Origin: CAKQOE01 sp051892195
Lineage (GTDB): Bacteria > Bacillota > Clostridia > Peptostreptococcales > Anaerovoracaceae
Direction of reading: 5' to 3'
Assembly: GCA_051892195.1 (NCBI GenBank)
Contig: JBJFFZ010000005.1
Coordinates: 1 to 6,648, forward strand
Length of the DNA: 6,648 bases
Shown here: one piece after another, positions 1 through 4,823 of the stretch
Layout of the letters: each line of letters starts with the position of its first letter
How positions within the stretch are numbered: position 1 is the stretch's first letter
The notes under the pieces: model-generated
What the model saw: the letters and a program-made list of their open reading frames with translations, nothing else
Databases searched by the model: none
What the model was told of the DNA's origin: nothing
Made by a program: the position numbers and the translations under genes

Positions 1-518
1 TTTGCCAGCTCGTCGGCCCGGTTGTTCATCTGCGTGATGTGGATAAAATCCTCCATGGAAAAGTCGCTGCCGTTCCATTCCACAAACTTTGCGAAAAGCT
101 TTTCCACCTGGGTGTTGGGGTGCTGAAGATTCACATGTCCCTTCACCCTGTAGAAGCTGATGGAGTGCCTGGCAGTCAGAGTCAGCAGCTGTTCCCACAG
201 CTCCCTGTTTTCCACAGGCGTCTTTTTTGAGGTGACCCAGCCGTTTTTCTGCCAGGAAACGTACCATTTCTGACGGAAGCAGTCCATCACATAGGAGCTG
301 TCAGAGAAAACCTGAATCACCTGATTGTCCTTTTTCAGAGCGGACAGTGCCTCAATGACAGCCGTCATCTCCATTTTGTTGTTGGTGGTGTTGACCTCGC
401 CGCCCGAAAGCTCCTTGCGAACCTCGCCGAACTCCAGAATTGCCCCCCAGCCCCCGATGTTGGTATCGTGCTGATTGCCGGAGCAGGCTCCGTCCGTATA
501 AATTCTTAAAATTTTCAT
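1..518 (-). CDS. rnhA: Ribonuclease HI, partial (3' end beyond the window)
   Basis: This gene encodes a type 1 RNase H, a cytoplasmic metal-dependent endonuclease that cuts the RNA strand of RNA-DNA hybrids (R-loops, primer remnants). The 172 visible residues begin MKILRIYTDGACSGN and keep the catalytic set: D9 in YTDGA, E50 in NNKMEM, D73 in FSDSSYV, H128 in VKGH and D169 in NNRADELA. The tryptophan-rich handle (WYVSWQKNGW, then KTPVENRELW) is also present, as in E. coli RNase HI. The oddity is spacing: H128 and the last Asp are 41 residues apart against about 10 in E. coli, so about 31 residues are inserted there. The ATG at 518 is set by a GAGGAGA ribosome binding site (527-533) 8 nt upstream. 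The gene is divergent from the rest of the window. Only the C-terminus after ADELA is missing. The family call is secure. Confidence 0.95.
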   Translation of the reverse strand, partial: MKILRIYTDGACSGNQHDTNIGGWGAILEFGEVRKELSGGEVNTTNNKMEMTAVIEALSALKKDNQVIQVFSDSSYVMDCFRQKWYVSWQKNGWVTSKKTPVENRELWEQLLTLTARHSISFYRVKGHVNLQHPNTQVEKLFAKFVEWNGSDFSMEDFIHITQMNNRADELA

Positions 519-560
519 CGCATGATTCTCCTCAGTGGAGTATGGTCCTCCGTGAAATAT

Positions 561-566
561 ATTATA
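561..566 (-). promoter_or_regulatory. Putative -10 element of the rnhA promoter
   Basis: On the minus strand, 566-561 reads TATAAT, a perfect sigma-A -10 box, about 40 bases upstream of the rnhA start codon. No good -35 hexamer lies 16-18 bases further upstream (589-584 reads AATATC), so the promoter may be weak or activator-assisted. Transcription would begin near 554. The WalR-like repeats at 576-614 lie just upstream of this element and could influence both directions. Confidence 0.45.
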
Positions 567-597
567 CCGAAAAGCTGTAAATTGATATTAAAGTCAG

Positions 598-614
598 TGT
601 AACACTATTGTAAC
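598..614 (+). promoter_or_regulatory. Putative WalR (YycF) box: TGTAAC-N5-TGTAAC
   Basis: TGTAAC occurs at 598-603 and again at 609-614, exactly one helical turn (11 bp) apart. This fits the WalR/YycF operator consensus TGTWAH-N5-TGTWAH at every defined position. A third half-site, TGTAAA at 576-581, is in phase two turns upstream of the first copy; the intermediate position 587-592 reads ATTAAA and does not fit. The second half-site ends 10 bp before the TATACT -10 element, where the -35 region would lie, which is the usual placement for activation by an OmpR/PhoB-family regulator. The related Pho box also uses 11-bp direct repeats, so PhoP/PhoB binding is an alternative. The match is seen directly; occupancy is inferred. 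Confidence 0.6.
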
Positions 615-624
615 ATCTGTAGGT

Positions 625-630
625 TATACT
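625..630 (+). promoter_or_regulatory. Putative -10 element for the secreted-protein gene
   Basis: TATACT at 625-630 matches the -10 consensus at five of six positions. There is no recognisable -35 hexamer at 16-18 bp spacing; that place is taken by the TGTAAC repeats. Transcription would start near 637, leaving a leader of about 100 nt before the ATG at 736. The arrangement suggests an activator-dependent promoter. Confidence 0.5.
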
Positions 631-735
631 ATCTATCGTATTGTGAGATTAATATATGCATTTTGTGCGTAGCCATAGCTTTTGCCCGCAAGGGAGCGGA
701 GCAGAGGCCATAATTGGAAGAAAGGAGCATTGAAC

Positions 736-1230
736 ATGAAGGATTTTGCCCGTAAAAGCAGAATTCTGATCGTACTTGCACTGGTGGTCTGTCTCTTCTG
801 CTGCTCTGCAGCAGTGACATTTGCAGATTCCGGGCTCAGCGATGACCCGGCACTGACCATCGTCAGCCCGACAAAGAACGCCGTTATGCAGACAGGTAAG
901 GTTCTGATATCGGTAAAGATGACCGCTCCGCGGACCATCAAAATGTCGTTTTATGAAGTAAACAGCAGCGAATCAAAAACACTGGTCAAGTCAGAGACAT
1001 ACTCTTCAGACAAGAGTCTCAGCTACTATACCAGACAGATGACCGGTCTGGAGCCGGGTGTTTACAGCATGACCGTCGCCACCATGTCAAACGGCAAGGC
1101 GATCTACTCCAGCGAACTTTATATCAAGATTGAGAAGAAGACGGCAGACTCGGTAAAGGTCGACGTATTCAATTCCCAGAATGCGACGAGCTCTTTCTGG
1201 TCGTCACTTCTGAAGAAGTTGCTCGGTTAA
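736..1230 (+). CDS. Small secreted Ig-like beta-sandwich protein of unknown function
   Basis: I do not recognise this 164-residue protein by name. It has a clear Sec signal peptide: a basic start (MKDFARKSR), a hydrophobic core (about 10-27) and a cleavage site after A30 (VTFA before DSG). The cysteines at 19, 22 and 23 do not form a lipobox, so it is probably released rather than a lipoprotein. Residues 37-135 alternate beta strands in the style of bacterial Ig-like domains (a TIVSPTKNAVMQTGKVLISV stretch, then GLEPGVYSMTVATMSNGKAI). The last residues (SSFWSSLLKKLLG) form a short amphipathic, cationic helix that might touch membrane or wall polymers. The ATG at 736 is preferred because AAAGGAG (721-727) lies 8 nt upstream; an in-frame ATG at 682 lacks such a site. 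The gene is monocistronic, preceded by a WalR-like box and followed by a terminator. An envelope or wall role is inferred from context only. Confidence 0.85.
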   Translation: MKDFARKSRILIVLALVVCLFCCSAAVTFADSGLSDDPALTIVSPTKNAVMQTGKVLISVKMTAPRTIKMSFYEVNSSESKTLVKSETYSSDKSLSYYTRQMTGLEPGVYSMTVATMSNGKAIYSSELYIKIEKKTADSVKVDVFNSQNATSSFWSSLLKKLLG

Positions 1231-1232
1231 AG

Positions 1233-1261
1233 TTGACAGACTGCCAGAGATGCGGTTTTAT
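1233..1261 (+). promoter_or_regulatory. Possible walHI promoter overlapping a terminator
   Basis: TTGACA (1233-1238), a perfect -35 hexamer, lies immediately after the stop codon of the secreted-protein gene. At the ideal 17-bp spacing comes TTTTAT (1256-1261), which matches four of six -10 positions and is exactly the loop of the terminator hairpin. Start would fall near 1268, giving walH a leader of about 57 nt. The -10 box is mediocre, so chance remains possible, but no better promoter is seen between the terminator and walH. Confidence 0.35.
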
Positions 1262-1283
1262 CCGTATCCCCGGCAGTTTTTTT
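1240..1283 (+). terminator. Intrinsic terminator after the secreted-protein gene
   Basis: The outer stem ACTGCC (1240-1245) pairs with GGCAGT (1272-1277). After a 3x3 internal loop, a second 7-bp stem forms between GATGCGG (1249-1255) and CCGTATC (1262-1268), with one G-U pair and a six-base loop. Seven T residues (1277-1283) follow. It begins about 10 bases after the stop codon and separates this gene from walHI. Confidence 0.85.
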
Positions 1284-1294
1284 CATAGTTTAAA

Positions 1295-1309
1295 GGGAAC
1301 TCTGTTCCC
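1295..1309 (+). repeat. Perfect inverted repeat in the walH leader
   Basis: GGGAAC (1295-1300) and GTTCCC (1304-1309) form a 6-bp stem with a three-base TCT loop, ending one base before the walH ribosome binding site GGAGAGG (1311-1317). In RNA it would sit directly against the ribosome landing site without covering it. It could equally be a small protein-binding dyad. No T-tract follows, so it is not a terminator. Confidence 0.5.
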
Positions 1310-1324
1310 CGGAGAGGTATCCCC

Positions 1325-3028
1325 ATGACAGTGAGGACAAAAACAATCGAAAGGATCAAGGATGTACTGATCATAGTGCTGTTCATATCTGCGATACTGA
1401 TGCTTTCCTTTTCCTGGAAAGATCTTTCTCTGGATGAGCTGAGCAGTCTGGCGCAGAGCCTGCAGGAGGAAAATGCCTACCGCCCGCAGCTGTCAGAGCT
1501 GGTGAAACCTTCCCAGATCAAAATCAGCTTCGGTTCTGAGACCTATACCGCACTGAGCGACAGCTGGTCGCCGGAGGCCCACGGGATCGCCGTCAGCGGA
1601 GCCGGCGGATTTGTATCCGGTTCCGATTCGGGAAGCTCGTTCCATGAAATGGATTCTTCTTCTGACGATCAGACCCTGTACGGTTATATGCTCCGGATGA
1701 CCTCTGCATATCTGAGCCAGCCGGATCTGGTGAAGGAACAGATCGAAGAATCCCAGTACCGGGAGGTCATGTCCTACCAGTCCATGGCAGCAGAGTTTTC
1801 CTTTCCGATTCCGTTTATCGATTTTCTTGAAAACAATGGAATGAGCGTTCCGGAGGGAGGGGAACAGATTTCCTGTGTGACCATTATAGGATTTTCGCCG
1901 GTAAGCAGCGAAAACCTGTTTATATATGACAGCGACTCTGACACCTATTATCGCTTTGTCACCAGGGACGAAAGCTTCGCAGAACAGATGAGCACCGCCC
2001 TCAGTGAGCTGATCAGCAGCATCGAAGCCTCAGGGATTACTGTCTACTACACCATTGAGAAGCTTGCAGGCATAGAAAATGACACGCTGATTCCTCTGTA
2101 CGTGGAAGATACGGCATCGGAGATGAAATGCGAGAGCGAGTTTTCTATTTCCGACATCTACGCAGTCCGCAGATATGAAGAAATGTTCTTCTCTTCCGGT
2201 CTGGACTTTGTAAGAAAGATCACGGAAAACAAAGGTTCCCTGCTTTATAACTACGGCTATAACCAGAAGGTGCTGATCCTGGACGAATCCGGAAAGATCA
2301 CCTACACAGAAGAGCCGAACTCTTCCCAGTACAGTGAAATCACGTTCTATCAGGGCCTGAACGAGGCTGTGGAGTATATCGGAACCCACGGAGGATGGAG
2401 CGCATTGAAAGGCGAAAACATCCGCCCGTATCTCAGCAGTGTGCAGCAGATTCAGACGGAAAGCGGAAAGTTTCACGGATTCCGGTATGTGTTTGGAATC
2501 CGCCTGAACGGGATTCCTGTAACCTTCAGCTCCGGTCCCATGCTTCAGGTGGATGTCTACGGAACCCAGATCACATCCTATACCAGAGATGTTGTCATCA
2601 TCACACCGGAAGAGATCAGCACTTCAGAAGACGTGATCAATGCCATCGATGTGATTACCGTGGCATACGATGAAATCGGTGCAGTTCTGGAAGACGGCGG
2701 CAGAAAGGAAGAAACCACTTCAGAAAGCGAAAAAGAAGATGCTGCGCTGTCGGGCGGCGGCCAGGCCGCCGGAACCGGTGAGGAAAGCAATACGGAAATT
2801 TCAGGCAGAAGCGGGGGAAGCAGCGCTTCCGGACAGGAGGAAGACGTCAACCGTTTTGAAAACGTGACAGAAAAGATCGACCTGATTCGTTACTGTCTCA
2901 TGCGCGATACAGAGAACAATCCTTACCGGGTGGTTCCTGCGTGGTATATCCGGATCGGAGAAATGAAATTCTGGTGCAGTGCAGAGGATGGACATCTCAT
3001 GACCTGGGACACTGGGGAGGAAGCCTGA
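1325..3028 (+). CDS. walH: WalH/YycH-like regulator of the WalRK two-component system
   Basis: This is probably the clostridial counterpart of WalH (YycH), a membrane-anchored extracytoplasmic protein that in Bacillus adjusts the WalK kinase together with WalI. The call rests on context (walI, walJ and htrA follow) and architecture: a short basic cytoplasmic start, one membrane helix at about 13-30 (VLIIVLFISAILMLSFSW) and a large outer region. Around G396-IPV the pattern IPV, then GTQITSYTRDV, resembles a segment of the neighbouring WalI, and V537-PAW near the C-terminus matches LPAW in WalI. At 567 residues it is longer than Bacillus YycH (about 455). Part of the excess is a low-complexity Glu/Ser/Gly linker (about 455-507) before a final 60-residue domain. 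The ATG at 1325 follows GGAGAGG by 7 nt. The stop overlaps the walI start (TGATG), so translation is probably coupled. walR and walK are not adjacent. Confidence 0.8.
   Translation: MTVRTKTIERIKDVLIIVLFISAILMLSFSWKDLSLDELSSLAQSLQEENAYRPQLSELVKPSQIKISFGSETYTALSDSWSPEAHGIAVSGAGGFVSGSDSGSSFHEMDSSSDDQTLYGYMLRMTSAYLSQPDLVKEQIEESQYREVMSYQSMAAEFSFPIPFIDFLENNGMSVPEGGEQISCVTIIGFSPVSSENLFIYDSDSDTYYRFVTRDESFAEQMSTALSELISSIEASGITVYYTIEKLAGIENDTLIPLYVEDTASEMKCESEFSISDIYAVRRYEEMFFSSGLDFVRKITENKGSLLYNYGYNQKVLILDESGKITYTEEPNSSQYSEITFYQGLNEAVEYIGTHGGWSALKGENIRPYLSSVQQIQTESGKFHGFRYVFGIRLNGIPVTFSSGPMLQVDVYGTQITSYTRDVVIITPEEISTSEDVINAIDVITVAYDEIGAVLEDGGRKEETTSESEKEDAALSGGGQAAGTGEESNTEISGRSGGSSASGQEEDVNRFENVTEKIDLIRYCLMRDTENNPYRVVPAWYIRIGEMKFWCSAEDGHLMTWDTGEEA
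2755..2771. repeat. 17-bp GC-rich palindrome inside the walH linker
   Basis: CGGCGGC (2755-2761), CAG, GCCGCCG (2765-2771) is a perfect inverted repeat inside the part of walH that encodes the Gly/Ala-rich linker. The same two arms with AGA in the middle form the terminator after walI (3806-3822). No T-tract follows here. It may be a dispersed palindrome tolerated in a flexible linker, or a coincidence of GC-rich codons. Confidence 0.55.
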
Positions 3029-3777
3029 TGAACTGGAGCAAATCAAAAAATATCATTCTCGTGGTGCTGATTCTGACCAATATTTTTCTGGCGGCAGTTT
3101 ACGGACGGCAGTTGCTGGCCCAGGAGAAGGAGCCGGAAGGGGATGTGCAGACATATACCATGAATGTTCTGGAGGACAACAATATTTCCTACGAGGGGGA
3201 GATTTATTCCAGGGAGAAAAAAATGCATCCCCTCACCGTAAGCTACGGGAAATACGATACAAATGTAGTCAGAAACGCCGTTGAAAAGATGCACCCTGTT
3301 CCGGAATCTGATCGAACCGAAGAGGGCTACCGGGCAGCTGCGGATGCGCTTCTGAAAAAATGCGGATTTCAGAGGGAACATGTTGTGTATGCGGGAACGG
3401 AGATCAGCGGCCCGGCCGCTGTGGTATCCTACGATAACCAGTATGAAGGGATTCCGGTGGAGGAATGCTTTATGACCGTAACCTTTCAGGACGGCAAAAT
3501 CACGGATTTTCAGCGCAGATGGATGGACGTGATCAGCGAAGGAGATGCCCGACTGGAGGTTATGTCCCAGCTGTCGGCTCTTCTGAAGTTTATGACGGAA
3601 ACAGACCACACAGATCCTATCACAATCACCGATATGTATCTGACCTACTGGATCGATTCCTATGATGTGGACGGGGACGTGCTGTATGATACGGCGCTTC
3701 CTGCGTGGTGTTTCATCTACAGGGACGGGAATGACGGGCAGAACCAGAAAAAGTATATTCCGGCTACTGTGCAGTAG
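3028..3777 (+). CDS. walI: WalI/YycI-like regulator of the WalRK two-component system
   Basis: This 249-residue protein is probably WalI (YycI), the partner of WalH in controlling the WalK sensor kinase at the membrane. The start, MNWSKSKNIILVVLILTNIF, closely resembles the conserved YycI opening as I remember it from Bacillus (a DWSKTK-type motif running straight into the membrane helix). The helix spans about 8-26 and the rest lies outside. In the outer domain, YEGIPVEECFMTVTF then DGKITDFQRRW (about 139-165) and ALPAWCFIY (223-231) are typical of the YycH/YycI fold and recur in looser form in WalH. Length is near the usual 250-280. The start at 3028 overlaps the walH stop by one base and has GGGGAGG (3014-3020) 7 nt upstream inside walH, so the two are made together. 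A terminator follows 29 bases after the stop. Confidence 0.87.
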   Translation: MNWSKSKNIILVVLILTNIFLAAVYGRQLLAQEKEPEGDVQTYTMNVLEDNNISYEGEIYSREKKMHPLTVSYGKYDTNVVRNAVEKMHPVPESDRTEEGYRAAADALLKKCGFQREHVVYAGTEISGPAAVVSYDNQYEGIPVEECFMTVTFQDGKITDFQRRWMDVISEGDARLEVMSQLSALLKFMTETDHTDPITITDMYLTYWIDSYDVDGDVLYDTALPAWCFIYRDGNDGQNQKKYIPATVQ

Positions 3778-3805
3778 CAGCGAAAAACAGATATTTGACG
3801 GATTT

Positions 3806-3827
3806 CGGCGGCAGAGCCGCCGTTTTT
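3806..3827 (+). terminator. Intrinsic terminator after walI
   Basis: CGGCGGC (3806-3812) pairs with GCCGCCG (3816-3822) around an AGA loop, followed at once by TTTTT (3823-3827). This compact 7-bp GC stem ends the walHI unit, so walJ is expected to have its own promoter. Confidence 0.85.
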
Positions 3828-3877
3828 CCTGTCTGACGGAGAGAAATACGGAAAAAGAACATCATTGCTTCATATAT

Positions 3878-3906
3878 TCAACACAATTTAAAGTTATAAC
3901 TATTAT
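3878..3906 (+). promoter_or_regulatory. Possible walJ-htrA promoter
   Basis: TCAACA (3878-3883) and TATTAT (3901-3906) are spaced by 17 bp and match the sigma-A hexamers at four and five of six positions. The region from about 3860 to 3910 is AT-rich, unlike its surroundings, and a promoter is expected here because a terminator precedes. Start would be near 3913, at the very base of the first leader hairpin. TATAAC (3895-3900) is an alternative -10 without a good -35. Confidence 0.45.
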
Positions 3907-3911
3907 TACAA

Positions 3912-3939
3912 GAGGACGGAAGTCCTCCTGGGACAGGAG
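3912..3939 (+). promoter_or_regulatory. Two overlapping, mutually exclusive hairpins over the walJ ribosome binding site
   Basis: Hairpin 1 is GAGGAC (3912-3917), loop GGAA, GTCCTC (3922-3927); the loop is of the GNRA type, which usually makes a stable cap. Hairpin 2 is CTCCTG (3925-3930), loop GGA, CAGGAG (3934-3939). They share bases 3925-3927 and cannot both be complete. The right arm of hairpin 2 contains AGGAG, the walJ ribosome binding site 5 nt before the ATG. Forming hairpin 2 would hide it and hairpin 1 would expose it. The pairing is seen directly; a regulatory switch is inference. Confidence 0.5.
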
Positions 3940-3944
3940 CAGTC

Positions 3945-4742
3945 ATGGGACTGAGTTTTTGTTCGCTGGCAAGCGGTAGCAGCGGAAACTGCTACGTTGT
4001 AAAAAGCGAGGAGACTGCCATACTTATTGATGCGGGCATCAGTACAAAGAAAATACATGAAGGCCTGGATGAGCTGGGCATACTTAGAAGTGAGATTGAC
4101 GCGGTATTTATTACCCACGAGCATTCCGATCATATAAAGGCACTGCCGGTGCTGACAAAGAAAAATCCCGAGTGGAAGGTTTATGCCAGCCGGGGCACAT
4201 CCGTGTATCTGGAGGATAAGGTCCGGGAATGCAGCCAGCTTCATACATTTGCGGCAGGGGATGAGATCTGCATCGGGGATATGAAGCTTCGCACCATGCG
4301 TGTATCCCACGATGCGCTGGATCCGGTGTGCTACTCTGTGGCCAGCGGCCACCGGCAGCTCATGATCCTGACGGACACGGGATATGTTACGGCGGAAGCC
4401 AGAGAGGAAATGAAAAGCAGCGATCTCATCGTGCTGGAGGCAAATCATGAGGTCAACATGCTGAAGATGGGCGCCTACCCGTATTCGCTGAAGCTGCGGA
4501 TCCTTGGAGATCAGGGTCATCTGTCCAATGAAACTGCAGGCAATGTGCTGGCGGAGATCATGGCGGAGGACCGGAGATTCCGGCAGCTTTATCTGGCCCA
4601 TCTGAGCAGAGAAAACAATTTCCCGAAGCTTGCAGAACAGACCGTGAAAAATATCCTGGAAGAAAACAGTTTTTACAGTGACAGAGATTACCGGCTGGAG
4701 GTGATCCGGCGGGAGGGAATCAGCTGTCTGACACATATATAA
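3945..4742 (+). CDS. walJ: WalJ/YycJ, metallo-beta-lactamase-fold hydrolase
   Basis: This 265-residue cytoplasmic protein is the WalJ (YycJ) member of the metallo-beta-lactamase superfamily. The family opening is clear (MGLSFCSLASGSSGNCYVV), and the two-metal site is complete: H58-x-H60-x-D62-H63 in THEHSDH, H122 in VSHDA, D144 in LTDTG, with H192 (GHLSN) and H219 (LAHLSREN) nearer the C-terminus. Length is normal for the family and there is no signal peptide or membrane segment. Work on Bacillus homologues links YycJ to 5'-to-3' DNA exonuclease activity and mismatch repair, and in streptococci and staphylococci it is a regular member of the wal cluster; whether that function holds here is inferred. 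The ATG at 3945 follows AGGAG (3935-3939) by 5 nt, with unusual hairpins over that site. htrA follows without a terminator, so the two are probably cotranscribed. Confidence 0.92.
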   Translation: MGLSFCSLASGSSGNCYVVKSEETAILIDAGISTKKIHEGLDELGILRSEIDAVFITHEHSDHIKALPVLTKKNPEWKVYASRGTSVYLEDKVRECSQLHTFAAGDEICIGDMKLRTMRVSHDALDPVCYSVASGHRQLMILTDTGYVTAEAREEMKSSDLIVLEANHEVNMLKMGAYPYSLKLRILGDQGHLSNETAGNVLAEIMAEDRRFRQLYLAHLSRENNFPKLAEQTVKNILEENSFYSDRDYRLEVIRREGISCLTHI

Positions 4743-4823
4743 TGAGCCGACAAACAGGAGAAGGGAAGCCTGCCGCACATGCAGGAATTCATACCTGCTG
4801 CGGCCGGAAGGAGACATAATCTT

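Noticed and set aside
39..230. Small plus-strand frame of 63 codons opposite rnhA
   Set aside because: It is antisense to the well-supported RNase H, has no ribosome binding site and no recognisable features.
527..550. Competing hairpins in the rnhA leader (minus-strand GGAG, CTCC, GGAG)
   Set aside because: The logic resembles the walJ leader, but the arms are only 4 bp and are expected by chance around purine-rich ribosome binding sites.
682..735. Upstream in-frame ATG for the secreted-protein gene
   Set aside because: The added 18 residues (starting MPARERSRGHN) would precede the signal peptide, and there is no proper ribosome binding site. AAAGGAG at 721-727 fits the ATG at 736.
637..735. 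Riboswitch in the leader of the secreted-protein gene
   Set aside because: The leader is about 100 nt with only short local complementarities. I could not match the conserved cores of cyclic-di-GMP, cyclic-di-AMP, cobalamin or preQ1 riboswitches.
1295..1309. LexA (SOS) box in the walH leader
   Set aside because: The dyad GAAC-N3-GTTC has a spacing of three, while the Gram-positive LexA site needs GAAC-N4-GTTC.
4779..4823. Upstream in-frame ATG for htrA
   Set aside because: It is possible, but its best purine stretch (AAGGGAAG at 4761-4768) is weaker than the AAGGAG before 4824. The extra 15 residues carry no recognisable motif. The 4824 start was preferred with moderate certainty.
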